In this document: in pieces, positions 52,720 to 62,604 of the stretch
How positions within the stretch are numbered: the stretch's first letter is position 1
Layout of the letters: each line of letters begins with the position of its first letter
Assembly (NCBI GenBank): GCA_020636315.1
Contig: JACJYA010000009.1
Coordinates: 124,001 to 188,000, forward strand
DNA: 64,000 bases
Source: Lewinellaceae bacterium
GTDB lineage: Bacteria > Bacteroidota > Bacteroidia > Chitinophagales > Saprospiraceae
Direction: 5' to 3'
Notes under the pieces: generated by a model
Seen by the model: only the letters and a program-made list of their open reading frames with translations
Databases searched by the model: none
Told to the model about the DNA's origin: nothing
Made by a program: the position numbers and the translations under genes

Positions 52720-54987
52720 CTACTCCTTCAACTGCCGCTCGCGAATCAGCTTTTCCGGCTTATCGGTTTTCATGATCTGCTTTTTTGCCGGCTGGTTCTC
52801 CTTGCCTCCTTTTTTGAGCTTCTCTTCCAGGAATTCCGTCATTTTTGTATAAAGGTGCAGGCGGGTGTTGCCGCCGTAAATCCCGTGATTCCGGTTGGGG
52901 TAAAAATAGGTTTCATATTGTTTGTTGGCCGCGATCAGGGCGTTGGCCATCTCCGCTGTATTCTGAAAGTGGACGTTGTCATCACCCATGCCGTGGATAA
53001 GCAGGTAATTGCCCTTCAGGCGGTCGGCAAAATAAACGGGGGAGTTGTCGCGGTAGCCATCCTCATTTTCCTCGTAGGTGCGCATAAAGCGTTCGGTGTA
53101 GATGGTGTCGTACCACTTCCAGTTGGTTACCGGAGCAACGGCGATAGCGGCTTTGAAGACGTCATTGCCCTTAAGGATGCAGAGGGAAGACATATAGCCC
53201 CCGTAGCTCCAGCCGAAGATGCCGACCCGCGAGGCATCGGTGTATTTTTGCTTCCCCAGATATTTGGCCGCTTCGATCTGGTCTATGGTTTCATAATGCC
53301 CCAGTTGCATGTAGGTCATTTTTTTGAACTCTTCTCCCCTGCCACCGGTGCCCCGGTTATCCACGCAGGCCACCAAATACCCCTGCTGGGCCAGCATCTG
53401 GTACCACCAATAGTCGAAGCCCATCCAGTGGTCAACGACTTCCTGGCTGCCGGGGCCGCCGTACTGGGTCATAAATACCGGATACTGGCGGTTTTCCTTA
53501 AAATCACGAGGCTTGATCATCCAGCCGTTCAACTCCACGCCATCACTCGTTGTGAAGCTGAAGAACTCCACCGGCTGCACCTCATAGGTTTGCATTTTTT
53601 CCTTCATCTGCAGGTTCTCCTCGATCACGCGAAGCGGTTTGCCCCTGCGGTCATAGACCGTGTAGGTGGCGGGGCTGTTGGCGGTGGAATGGGTCACTAC
53701 GTAGTAATCGTAAGTGCCGCTGAACTGAGCGGAATTCCACCCGGAAGCTCCGGCCAGCACCTGCTTGTCCTTCCCGTCAAGGCCGATGCTATAGACCTGC
53801 CGTTCCAGGGGCGACTTTTCAGCGGCCTGATAGTAAATGCGCCGGTTCTTTTCGTCAATGCCGTAAAAGGCGTCCACCTCCCATTGCCCTTTGGTCACCT
53901 GCCGTACTTCGCGCCCTTTCATATCGTAGAGGTAGAGGTGCTTCCAGCCGTCCTTCTCACTGGCCCAGATGAAATGTTTGCCATCCCTCAGGAATACCAG
54001 GTCATCGTAGAGTTCTTCAGAAATGTAGTATTTGTTCTTTTCGTACAAAAGCCTTGACGTTTTACCGGAAAGCGGGTCGGCCAGCAGCAGTTCAAGTTCG
54101 TTCTGGTGCCGGTTGAGCCGATAAACGCAGAGTTGTTTTTCATTCGCCCATTTGACGCGGGGAATATAAATATCCTCTTCCTTTCCCAGATCGGCCTTTA
54201 CAGCCTCGCCGCTGCCCAGGTTATAGACGTATATATCTACTTTCGAATTGGCCTCGCCTACCTTGGGATATTTGAAAGTGACATATTCCGGATAGCGTTC
54301 ATCGTAATATTCGGTCATGGTGAATTCTCTGACCCCACTTTCATCGAATCGGTAGTAGGCGATATTCTGGCCATCGGGCGACCAGAAGAAGGCCTTCGCA
54401 AAAGAAAGTTCTTCTTCATAAACCCAGTCGGTAGCTCCGTTGATGACCTTGTTGTATTCTCCATCCGTGGTGACCTGAGCCACCTCCCCGGAGCCCAGGT
54501 TTTTGAGGTATAGGTTGTTGTCGTGCACAAATGCCACTTTATCGGCCTGGGGGTTAAAGGTGGCATACATCTGTTTACCACCCCCAAATACAGGCGTAAG
54601 GCTCCGGCTTTTTCGGTCGTAAACATAAAAATTGGCCTTGGACGAGCGGCGGTAGATGGATTCCTTTTCCGTTTCAATGAGGATCTTTTGTTCATCATCG
54701 CTGAAGGTATATTCATCGACATTACCGCCAAAGTCTTCTGCGCCTTCAATGACAGCCGGGTCAAAAAGAGTGGTTACCAGCGCGCCGGTGGTGAAATCGT
54801 ACTGCTGGATCTTATTCCCCTCCAGTCGGGTGTAGTGTTTGCCGTCCTTCAGAAAGTTGAACCCCGGCACGGAACGAGGGATAAATTCGTAGTTCTTCCA
54901 GATGGCTTCCAGGGTGATGTCTTGTTGTGTAAAGCCCGGGGCCCAGATAAAGATGGCGGCCAGGGCGATCATTGTTATTTTTTTCAT
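52720..54987 (-). CDS. Dipeptidyl-peptidase IV-like S9B peptidase
   Basis: A 755-residue secreted serine peptidase. The signal peptide (MKKITMIALAAIFIWAPGFTQ) precedes an N-terminal beta-propeller (about 30-470) and a C-terminal alpha/beta-hydrolase. The nucleophile Ser594 sits in GWSYGG; the acid and base are in IHGMGDDNVHF and NRNHGIYGG. DPP-IV enzymes remove X-Pro dipeptides. The final ~30 residues (KKGGKENQPAKKQIMK ...) are a charged extension beyond the family end. Confidence 0.95.
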   Translation of the reverse strand: MKKITMIALAAIFIWAPGFTQQDITLEAIWKNYEFIPRSVPGFNFLKDGKHYTRLEGNKIQQYDFTTGALVTTLFDPAVIEGAEDFGGNVDEYTFSDDEQKILIETEKESIYRRSSKANFYVYDRKSRSLTPVFGGGKQMYATFNPQADKVAFVHDNNLYLKNLGSGEVAQVTTDGEYNKVINGATDWVYEEELSFAKAFFWSPDGQNIAYYRFDESGVREFTMTEYYDERYPEYVTFKYPKVGEANSKVDIYVYNLGSGEAVKADLGKEEDIYIPRVKWANEKQLCVYRLNRHQNELELLLADPLSGKTSRLLYEKNKYYISEELYDDLVFLRDGKHFIWASEKDGWKHLYLYDMKGREVRQVTKGQWEVDAFYGIDEKNRRIYYQAAEKSPLERQVYSIGLDGKDKQVLAGASGWNSAQFSGTYDYYVVTHSTANSPATYTVYDRRGKPLRVIEENLQMKEKMQTYEVQPVEFFSFTTSDGVELNGWMIKPRDFKENRQYPVFMTQYGGPGSQEVVDHWMGFDYWWYQMLAQQGYLVACVDNRGTGGRGEEFKKMTYMQLGHYETIDQIEAAKYLGKQKYTDASRVGIFGWSYGGYMSSLCILKGNDVFKAAIAVAPVTNWKWYDTIYTERFMRTYEENEDGYRDNSPVYFADRLKGNYLLIHGMGDDNVHFQNTAEMANALIAANKQYETYFYPNRNHGIYGGNTRLHLYTKMTEFLEEKLKKGGKENQPAKKQIMKTDKPEKLIRERQLKE

Positions 54988-55089
54988 ATCGGGTATTATA
55001 TGGTTTTAATTTTTGGGAAAGGCTCACCGGAGATTTGTCCCCGGCCGGCCTGATGGGCTTACGAAAATAGAAAAAATTGTGCTATTGCA

Positions 55090-55137
55090 GCGGCTGGCGG
55101 CCGGCTTTTGCAGCGCCAACCGCCAACCGCCAGCCGC
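55090..55137. terminator. GC-rich hairpin behind the ScfR-like gene
   Basis: GCGGCTGGCGG (55090-55100) pairs perfectly with CCGCCAGCCGC (55127-55137); extra CAACCGC units lie in the loop. It begins just past the stop of the minus-strand regulator but has no T-run. Confidence 0.5.
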
Positions 55138-55140
55138 CAG

Positions 55141-56628
55141 TTAACTGTTCAGTTCTGCCAGCCGCTCCTGTATGCGCTTCCATTCTTCCCGCTTGTTGAC
55201 TACCGCCGGGGGGGCAGCCCGCTCCTCGCAATCCGTCATTGGGCAGCGCTCACAGGTATTGTTCACTTCGCGGAACTGTATGGCCGGGTCTTCGTAAAAT
55301 GCAATTTTCTGACGCAGTTCTTCACTCATCTCCAGGCCGATGGTAACGCTCACATTGCGGTTGGGTGTCGGATAGGCCGGGCGGGCAATGGTCAGACAGA
55401 GGTATTCGTCCTCCGTCCCGATATAACGCGACCGCTGGGCCCGCACGATGGTATCCACATACTTCCCTTCCCGCTGCATCTGGTGAAGGTCTTTCAGTAG
55501 AGAAAGAGACACCCACCGGCGGCAATAGTGCTCGAAAAGAGCATTGCCATGCGGGTGGTGGCGGCGGCTGAGATGCAACTCCTTATCGATCTCGAAGGTA
55601 TCCTGAAGCGGGTCGTGGATGAAACGCAGAAAGAACAGTTTGTTCATCCCGAAGAACTGCGGCAGGATATTGGTCAGCCGGTGATAGAACATCTCCGGGG
55701 TGGCGTCGTATTTTTTCATAATGCTCAGCAAAGCCTCCCCTTCCCAGCGTTCTTTTTGGAAGAAGCCCTTCATTTCCCGAATGAAAGGATCGCGGGGGAT
55801 GTGCAATGCGACCGAGAAATAAATGGCCTTGCTGTGGTTGATGACTTCTTCGAAAACGCGGCCGCGGAGCAGGCTGGAGGTATTGGCCCGTTCCTTAATT
55901 TCCAGAAAGTTGAAGCCCAGTTCCTTGCCGAACTGGAAGGCGCGCTGGTTGGCCGTAAGCCGGCTGTTGAGCAGCAGGCGCTTGCGCTTCGGGATGTAAA
56001 CCGAGCGAAGTTTCAACAGCTCCGGATAGTCATCCAACCCTCCTTCCACGATCTGGTAACCGAAGCGATCTTCAAGGATCTGCTTTAAAAGCGCATCACT
56101 CAGGGGGCGGGCGGCGGGAATACCAAATTCCCGGACAAAGCGCTCCACGGCCTGTTCCAGATCCTCGAAGTAATTGTTGTGCAACTCCAGGTAGGCCCGC
56201 AGGGCGCCGAAGTAGAAATTCTCTTCCTTGAGGGCATAGTTTCTCGACAGTTCCAGGAGCGTGGAAATAAAGGCCCCGACCCGCACCGGAGCGTTGGCGA
56301 TGATCTCCACTACCTTGGACAGCTCGATCCCGAACAGGTCGAGCGGCAGCTCATTGAGAAAATTCGACTGCAACAGTTCCCCTACCGGCGCCAGGCTTTT
56401 GCTGAGTTCTGTAGAAACCAGCCTTTCATACCCCACCCCCAGCGCATCCGCCAGAGACTTTAATTTGTCTTCCTTCGGATACTTCTTCCCCTTCTCGATC
56501 TCGTTCAGATAGGAGACCGACAGGAGAGATGCTTTGCTGAGGTCGGCAAAAGAAAGCCCTTTCGCCTGTCGCAACTGCTTCACCTTCAAGCCGAAAAGTA
56601 TTCGCTCGTTTTGTGTTTTCGTACTCAT
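55141..56628 (-). CDS. ScfR-like XRE transcription regulator with IrrE-like and DUF2083 domains
   Basis: A 495-residue regulator. The XRE HTH is at about 10-65 (LRQAKGLSFADLSKASLLSVSYLNEIEKGKKYP). A helical middle section leads to an IrrE/ImmA-like region at about 230-260, where the peptidase motif HExxH is replaced by KELGF (FGKELGFNF), so proteolysis is unlikely. The DUF2083-type end has a Cys cluster (CERCPMTDCEER). Relatives sense short-chain acyl-CoA compounds; the ligand here is unknown. The gene stands alone, divergent from the MutS-like gene. Confidence 0.9.
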   Translation of the reverse strand: MSTKTQNERILFGLKVKQLRQAKGLSFADLSKASLLSVSYLNEIEKGKKYPKEDKLKSLADALGVGYERLVSTELSKSLAPVGELLQSNFLNELPLDLFGIELSKVVEIIANAPVRVGAFISTLLELSRNYALKEENFYFGALRAYLELHNNYFEDLEQAVERFVREFGIPAARPLSDALLKQILEDRFGYQIVEGGLDDYPELLKLRSVYIPKRKRLLLNSRLTANQRAFQFGKELGFNFLEIKERANTSSLLRGRVFEEVINHSKAIYFSVALHIPRDPFIREMKGFFQKERWEGEALLSIMKKYDATPEMFYHRLTNILPQFFGMNKLFFLRFIHDPLQDTFEIDKELHLSRRHHPHGNALFEHYCRRWVSLSLLKDLHQMQREGKYVDTIVRAQRSRYIGTEDEYLCLTIARPAYPTPNRNVSVTIGLEMSEELRQKIAFYEDPAIQFREVNNTCERCPMTDCEERAAPPAVVNKREEWKRIQERLAELNS

Positions 56629-56805
56629 AAGAGGCTAAAAATAAGAGATTTTAGCGAATTTTCGCAGTAAGTTGTGTTTAGTTGTCACCCGTCTTTAGGG
56701 GCATGGAGGAGCCGGCGACGGCTGACAACTTTCAGGAGGGGTAGGCGCCACTGTGCAGAATTGATCTGATCTTCGTATTTTCCCGCCCTAATCGTACCCG
56801 GCAAC

Positions 56806-58620
56806 ATGAAAGGACAATACCTCGAACGCGCCAGTGCCTTTGAAGCAATGGCAGAAACGCTGAAAAAGAAATACAACCAATACTCATTGGTGCGGCTTCT
56901 ACTGTTCATCGCCGCCGTGGGGCTCGCCATCTATTTGTGGACGGGCGTTCATGAGCTGGCCGGCGCCCTGTTCACCGCCGGTTTCCTCTACGGATTTTAC
57001 CGCTTCATCCTCTGGCATCAGAATATACAGCAACAGGAAAGGCACCACCGCAACCTGGCAGCCGTCAACCGCCTGGAGGCGGGTGTACTGCACCATGAAT
57101 ACAGTTCTTTTCACAACGGCGAGGAATTCACGGATACCGAGCACCCCTATTCCCTTGACCTCGACCTGTTCGGCGAATACTCCTTTTTTCAGTATCTCAC
57201 CCGGGCAGGAACCGCCCTCGGCAGGGAACGCCTTGCCGATTACCTCCGCCTGCCTGCCGCCCCGGATGCCATTCCCCAGCGGCAGGCAGCCATTGCAGAG
57301 CTGAAAGACAGGCTCGACTGGCGGCAGCACTTCCAGGCCTACAGCATGGAAACCGAAGACAGCCTGGAACACATCCGGCTGCTCAGGCGCTGGCTGGAAG
57401 AACCGCCCTTCGTCAGCAACCGGCCCTGGCTGTTGGCCGCATTGTTCATCACTCCTTTCCTGGCCCTGGCCGGCCTGGTGCTCTTCATTTTTTACCTTCC
57501 CTGGTATGTGGCCATCCTCTTCATCCTGCCCGCCGCCTGGATACTGAGACAGACAAAGGAGCAGGTTGAGAAGGCACATCTTCAGACCACACACGCAGAA
57601 AAGACGCTGGCCCATTATGGCCGCCTGATGCGGCACATGGAAGGGCAACAGTTTGAGGCCCCCCTCCTGCAGAACCTTCACCGCCTGCTCGAACTACCGG
57701 AGAACAGGCTTGCCTCTGACGCCATCCGCCGCCTGTCGTACATTATCGGGCAGCTCAATGTGCGTTATAACGCATTCGCTATTATCCTCAACCTGGGCGG
57801 GTTGTGGGACCTCCAGTGGGTTTACCGGCTAGAACAGTGGAAAGAAAGCCTGCGGGATCAGTTGCCCCAATGGTTCGAGGCCATCGCCGAATTCGAGGCG
57901 CTGAGCAGCTTCGGCAACCTCTGTTACAACAACCAGGATTGGGCCTTTCCTCAGATCCACAATAAAGCCGTCGTAGAAGGGGATGCTCTGGGGCATCCTC
58001 TCATCCAGCAGGAAAAAAGGGTATGCAACGATATCACAGTACCCACTGACGGCCACATCAAGCTGGTCACCGGGTCCAATATGGCGGGTAAGAGCACCTT
58101 CCTGCGCACCGTGGGCATCAACATCGTGCTGGCCATGGCCGGAGCGCCCGTCTGTGCCCGCCGGCTGGCCCTCCCGCCTCTCCAGGTTTACACCAGCATG
58201 CGCACCCAGGACGCCCTGCACGAGAGCACTTCCTCTTTTTATGCAGAACTCAAACGCCTCAAACTCATCATCGAGGCGGTGGAAGCCACCGCCGACAAGC
58301 AACCGCCCGAACTGCAGGCTTTCTTCCTGCTGGATGAGATTCTCAAAGGCACCAACTCCAACGACCGCCATACCGGCTCCAAAGCCCTGATCAAACAGCT
58401 GATCCGCAGCCGTGGCTCGGGCATCATCGCCACCCACGACCTGGAACTGGGCAAGCTGGAGGCTTCGGCCAACGGCGCAGTGGAAAACCTGCGGATCGAA
58501 GTGGAAATAAAGGATGGGAAATTGTATTTTGACTACAAGATCAAAAAAGGCGTCAGCCAGAGCTTTAACGCCACTCTGCTGATGAAACAGATGGGCATCA
58601 AGATCGAGGAAGAGGCATGA
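56806..58620 (+). CDS. Membrane-anchored MutS-like ATPase
   Basis: A 604-residue protein. Hydrophobic segments at about 34-70 and 205-245 should anchor it in the membrane, unlike repair MutS. The middle region shows the MutS lever/clamp-like helices. The C-terminal ATPase is intact: Walker A TGSNMAGKSTF with Lys429, Walker B LLDEI with Asp510/Glu511, and LKGTNSNDRHTG, the MutS signature. It lacks the mismatch-recognition domain with the Phe-x-Glu motif. Four bases of overlap (ATGA) couple it to the LRR gene. Role unknown; it is not a classical mismatch-repair protein. Confidence 0.9.
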   Translation: MKGQYLERASAFEAMAETLKKKYNQYSLVRLLLFIAAVGLAIYLWTGVHELAGALFTAGFLYGFYRFILWHQNIQQQERHHRNLAAVNRLEAGVLHHEYSSFHNGEEFTDTEHPYSLDLDLFGEYSFFQYLTRAGTALGRERLADYLRLPAAPDAIPQRQAAIAELKDRLDWRQHFQAYSMETEDSLEHIRLLRRWLEEPPFVSNRPWLLAALFITPFLALAGLVLFIFYLPWYVAILFILPAAWILRQTKEQVEKAHLQTTHAEKTLAHYGRLMRHMEGQQFEAPLLQNLHRLLELPENRLASDAIRRLSYIIGQLNVRYNAFAIILNLGGLWDLQWVYRLEQWKESLRDQLPQWFEAIAEFEALSSFGNLCYNNQDWAFPQIHNKAVVEGDALGHPLIQQEKRVCNDITVPTDGHIKLVTGSNMAGKSTFLRTVGINIVLAMAGAPVCARRLALPPLQVYTSMRTQDALHESTSSFYAELKRLKLIIEAVEATADKQPPELQAFFLLDEILKGTNSNDRHTGSKALIKQLIRSRGSGIIATHDLELGKLEASANGAVENLRIEVEIKDGKLYFDYKIKKGVSQSFNATLLMKQMGIKIEEEA

Positions 58621-60635
58621 AAGCTTACAATCTGGAAACGGCACTGGCCCACCGGGAAAAAGTGACGGAATTGTACCTGCACAACTGCCGGCTGGATCAC
58701 CTTCCTCCCGCCGTTTTCGGCATGCCTCTGCTGTGGAAACTGGAGGTAAGCGCCAACCTGATCAGTGAAATACCCCGGCAGATCAGGCAATTGAAGGGGC
58801 TGCGCAGCCTCTCTCTCCATTCCAATCAGATCCCCGAACTTCCCCCACCGTTGTTCGAACTGAAAGAGCTTACCGAACTCAACCTCGGCAACAATCAGAT
58901 CCGGAGCCTCCCACCGGCCATCGGCCGGTTGAAAAACCTTCGCTTCCTTTGCCTTTCCGGCAACGCCCTGGAAGAGCTTCCCCCCGAGCTGGGCCAACTC
59001 ACCCAACTCAACCAGCTGGATATCCAAAACAACCAGGTCAAACGCCTGCCGCCACAGTTGGCCCGCCTGACAAAACTGAGGCAACTGCGCGTCGCTCGCA
59101 ACCGCATCGGAAGGCTCCCCAAAGCCCTTTTTCAACTGGAATCCCTTGACCTTCTGGACCTCAGCCACAACCGCATACGCACGCTGCCCCCGGCCATCGG
59201 ACAGCTCCGGATGCTCACTGAGCTCAACCTCAGCCACAACCGCCTTGAAACTGTTCCCGAAAACCTCAGTGAGCTGCCGACTTTGCGGCGCCTGCTTCTC
59301 GGCCATAACCGGATCAGCGCCATTCCATCAGCCCTCACCGGACTGCAATGGCTGATATGGTTGTCGGTGGAAAAGAACAAGCTCACCCGCCTGCCCGAAA
59401 ATATCGGGCAATATCGCCGCCTGGAGGCCCTCATTCTAAGCAACAATCAATTGACGGAGTTGCCCGATTCCCTCAGCAGGCTGGAGGCGCTTTCCCAATT
59501 GTATATCGATGGGAACCGTATCAACAGCCTGCCTCCGCTGCCTTCCCGTTTAAAACGGTTGTCCATCAGTAACAACCGGTTCACTGAGCTGCCGTCGAGT
59601 ATTCAGCACCTGGATAACCTGAGGGTGCTATACGCCGGCAAGAACCAGCTCACTGGCCTCCCGGAAGGCTTCCGGCAGCTCTATCACCTGCAGAAGCTTT
59701 GGCTGGACGGCAACCCCATGCCAGACCTGCCAAAGCCGCTCTTCTTTCTGTCGGCCCTGGAAAACCTGAAAGGGCCCGGCGATGCTGCCGCCCGGCGAAA
59801 GTTGATCCGCTTCCTCAGGCTGTGCCGTTCGCGGGAAGTACCCGCCCGGTTGCGGCTGGCGGTTTACGAAGTCATGGAGGAGGATGGCCGCCGTTTGGGT
59901 GAATTTTCCACCGAGCTGTTGCTGGAGGCCCTGTCTTTCGGCATGGCCGATGTGGCCTATGCCATCCGCAAGCACCTGCTGGAGGAACGCAATGGCCTGC
60001 AACGCATCACCTCACCCTTTGAAGGCAAGCAGATATACCTCCTCGGCGAAACGGGTTTCGAACCCGAGCGCCTTCGTCCACAACTGGCAAAACTGGGGAT
60101 GCAGCTCATCGACGACCCGGAACAAGAAGCAGATTATGTGATACTGGGCCGCCTGCTGCGCTCTATGCAGGCCAAAGTGCCGGCAGGTTTCAAACACCTG
60201 GTTTCCCGCCGCGCCCTGTCTGCGTTCCTCAACCAGGAAATGGGGCATTTCTTTGCCCTGGCTCCAACCGCCCAGCAATTGAACAACCTCCGCCTGATGA
60301 TCTTCAGCCCGGAGCGGGCCCAACGGCGCCTGGCCCTCCAACTACTGAACACCAACGGAGTACCCAAACAACTGCTCACTGACCTGTTCCTCGCCTGGAA
60401 ACTCGGCTATGGCAGCCAGGATACTCTCGAATGCCTTTTGTTGCAAAACACTTCAGAAGAAGCTCTGAGGGCCATGTACTACCCCCTCGGGCTCACCGGC
60501 CGTACCTCCGAGGCTACTCTGACGACCAATATCATCAAGTACACGGAAGACAATGAGTTCGATGGAAAACGTATCGCTCAGTTCCTGAATGAGTTGTACG
60601 GGACGGCAGGGTTTTATTTGCGGCGGTATGGATAG
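58617..60635 (+). CDS. Leucine-rich-repeat protein with BRCT-like segment
   Basis: A 672-residue protein without a signal peptide. Residues about 20-395 are ~16 LRRs of 23 residues (LxxLxLxxNxIxxLPxxIxxL type). A helical linker follows. Residues about 471-555 (KQIYLLGETGFEPERLRPQL, then DDPEQEADYVILG) show the BRCT pattern of NAD-dependent DNA ligase. The final ~115 residues are helical and unassigned. The overlap with the MutS-like gene by four bases shows a common transcript. Together they suggest a protein or DNA surveillance function at the membrane; this is speculation. Confidence 0.88.
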   Translation: MKAYNLETALAHREKVTELYLHNCRLDHLPPAVFGMPLLWKLEVSANLISEIPRQIRQLKGLRSLSLHSNQIPELPPPLFELKELTELNLGNNQIRSLPPAIGRLKNLRFLCLSGNALEELPPELGQLTQLNQLDIQNNQVKRLPPQLARLTKLRQLRVARNRIGRLPKALFQLESLDLLDLSHNRIRTLPPAIGQLRMLTELNLSHNRLETVPENLSELPTLRRLLLGHNRISAIPSALTGLQWLIWLSVEKNKLTRLPENIGQYRRLEALILSNNQLTELPDSLSRLEALSQLYIDGNRINSLPPLPSRLKRLSISNNRFTELPSSIQHLDNLRVLYAGKNQLTGLPEGFRQLYHLQKLWLDGNPMPDLPKPLFFLSALENLKGPGDAAARRKLIRFLRLCRSREVPARLRLAVYEVMEEDGRRLGEFSTELLLEALSFGMADVAYAIRKHLLEERNGLQRITSPFEGKQIYLLGETGFEPERLRPQLAKLGMQLIDDPEQEADYVILGRLLRSMQAKVPAGFKHLVSRRALSAFLNQEMGHFFALAPTAQQLNNLRLMIFSPERAQRRLALQLLNTNGVPKQLLTDLFLAWKLGYGSQDTLECLLLQNTSEEALRAMYYPLGLTGRTSEATLTTNIIKYTEDNEFDGKRIAQFLNELYGTAGFYLRRYG

Positions 60636-60942
60636 GGGGAAGGCTGGGTGGGGGCGGCTGGTTTAGGAGTTGAGGCTTGATGGGAGCTATTGGGGGTTGA
60701 GGAGTTTAGGCTTTACGGGAGCCATAAGGGATTTAGGCGAAACCAAGGAACCAGCTGGTTTCCAAGGAGGCAGGAACCCAGGAACCAGAAACTATGGGAC
60801 AACGAGGAACTCAGCCCGTCTTCGCGATCGCTCTTCCGGGTAAAAAACCAGGAAATTTGACCAGTCCCAGCCCCCCAGACCAGGAACCCAGAAACTCAGG
60901 AACCAGGAACCTTGAACAGTCCCCTGGATCAGCCCCCCAACA
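60636..60942. repeat. Gap filled by degenerate AGGAACC/CAGGAACCCAG repeats
   Basis: 307 bases between convergent genes. From about 60741 to 60925 the units AGGAACC, CCAGGAACCCA and CAGCCCCCCAG recur in irregular tandem. The first ~100 bases have GGGAGC/TTAGG-type words (GGAGTTGAGG, GGGAGCTATT, GGGAGCCATA). No gene seen. Confidence 0.7.
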
Positions 60943-62604
60943 TCACTTGCTGCGCTGATAAAGCCTAACTTTATAAATACCTGGTGTTGTGATGGTATTT
61001 GAGCCTCCGGGAGAGTAAACAAATTGATCCCCTTCGCCCACATCGAGGTTTGTTTCCCGGAACTGGAAACCGGAATCAACTTCTTTTTCTCTTCCAAGAG
61101 CTCTTAACAATTCATGGTGATAGGTTTCATCCCCATTGAGCCAGCGCATTTCGATCCACTTCCCATCTTCAAACCGCCCCTCGGTTACCTTGCCGATGTA
61201 GGAAATCTGATCCCCGGAGTCCTGTTGAAATGTTGCCTTAAAGTTCATGCCGGAAACCAGAAACTCCTGCTCACTCGTGTTGATGATGAGGCCGAAAGCG
61301 GGCTGGGCAGGATCCTGGATCTTGATGGCAACCTCATATCCATTGATATTCATTACTTCATCCTGATGATCACTGTTAAGGTGTATGCCCCGCATTCGTC
61401 CGGTTCCCTGGAATTGGGCAATAACCGGAAGAAGCTCATTTAGCACCGCATAGGACGAACTAAACAGGATGTCACCTGCAGCATCCTCAATGCCGAATGG
61501 TGAAAAGCAGATCGCATCGTATTCTGCAAATGCATAGAAGGCCCTGGCAGGGTCAAGGGAAGATTCCGGGACGAGCAAGGGGTTATCTGCCTTGCGATAG
61601 TACATGCCGTAAATTTCCTTATAGTTGGGCAGGTAAATGTCCGGAGAAATGATATCGATGGAGAGGGCGGCAGCTTTGTAAATGTCCATCACCCTGGATA
61701 CCGGGCCGCCATTGGGGTAAACACCGGGCAAATCGTCGGGTTTTTGGACGATCCATGCATTCACGAACATGGGGAGGTTATGTTCTTTTCTTCCTGAGGC
61801 AGCGATGTAGTCCATGTACTTCGCATAGTGCCAGGCCATGAAGAATTCCCTGGCTTGGGGGTTGTCGCCAAAAACGTCCGTCCAGGTTCCGGACGTGCTG
61901 GAGCCGGCAGCTTCCCAAACCGATTTCACCTCCTCTTTGAGGTTTTTCCTATTCTCTTGGAGGTAATGGGTTAGCTCTTTCGGAACACTGCTGTTAAAGG
62001 CATTCAAGGCTTCACTTCGGTAATCGATATCCTGAAAAATACCAACCTCATTTTCAGGTTGAACCATGATGACGGTTTGGTTGGCATCCTTTTCTTTAAT
62101 TCGCTTCATCAATGCGGTAAATGCAATGGCATCCGCATTTCTTGATTGTTCCGAAAAGACGGATAGTGTTTCTATTTGCCTTCCATCTTTTGTCTGAACT
62201 CTGGGAAACCGCTGGGTGTCCCCTTTTACCCAAAGAGGAATGTAACTGGACTGGCCGTTTTTCCAGGAGCCGAACCAGACAATGGCCAGTTTGAGTTTGT
62301 TTTTTTGAGCATTTTCTATCAGGTAATCAATCATCTGATAGTCAAACCTGCCCTCTTCAGGTTCAAACTGATCCCAGGAAACAGTGGCTAAAACGGTATT
62401 GAGGTTCAGGCTTTTCAGCTTTGGCCAAACCCCCTCCATGTATTCAAAGGAAGACGCTGAAGAGTTGTGCAACTCTCCTGCGATCATCAGATGAGGTTGA
62501 TCATTGACCAAAAGCTGGTTGTCTTTGAGGTAGGGCAATGCATGTTGAGAGAACCCAATAGAGCCTAGTGCTCCTAAGAACAGGCTTAAAAAGATTTTTT
62601 TCAC
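60943..62604 (-). CDS. GH35-like glycosidase with DUF5597 domain, secreted
   Basis: A 553-residue glycosidase. The signal peptide MKKIFLSLFLGALGSIGFSQ precedes a TIM barrel (about 30-360) with VMIVQPENEVG-like acid/base at Glu186 and VPESS nucleophile Glu347. The last ~190 residues correspond to DUF5597 (RGIHLNSDHQDEVMNINGYEVAIKIQD ...). Homologues in Bacteroidota polysaccharide loci act as beta-galactosidases or related exo-enzymes. The next gene upstream on this strand (after 155 bases) is the glucoamylase-like protein, probably in the same operon. Confidence 0.9.
   Translation of the reverse strand: MKKIFLSLFLGALGSIGFSQHALPYLKDNQLLVNDQPHLMIAGELHNSSASSFEYMEGVWPKLKSLNLNTVLATVSWDQFEPEEGRFDYQMIDYLIENAQKNKLKLAIVWFGSWKNGQSSYIPLWVKGDTQRFPRVQTKDGRQIETLSVFSEQSRNADAIAFTALMKRIKEKDANQTVIMVQPENEVGIFQDIDYRSEALNAFNSSVPKELTHYLQENRKNLKEEVKSVWEAAGSSTSGTWTDVFGDNPQAREFFMAWHYAKYMDYIAASGRKEHNLPMFVNAWIVQKPDDLPGVYPNGGPVSRVMDIYKAAALSIDIISPDIYLPNYKEIYGMYYRKADNPLLVPESSLDPARAFYAFAEYDAICFSPFGIEDAAGDILFSSSYAVLNELLPVIAQFQGTGRMRGIHLNSDHQDEVMNINGYEVAIKIQDPAQPAFGLIINTSEQEFLVSGMNFKATFQQDSGDQISYIGKVTEGRFEDGKWIEMRWLNGDETYHHELLRALGREKEVDSGFQFRETNLDVGEGDQFVYSPGGSNTITTPGIYKVRLYQRSK

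Noticed and set aside
52597..54057. 486-residue plus-strand frame opposite the S9B peptidase
   Set aside because: Shadow frame; the peptidase has catalytic motifs and a signal peptide, while this frame has none.
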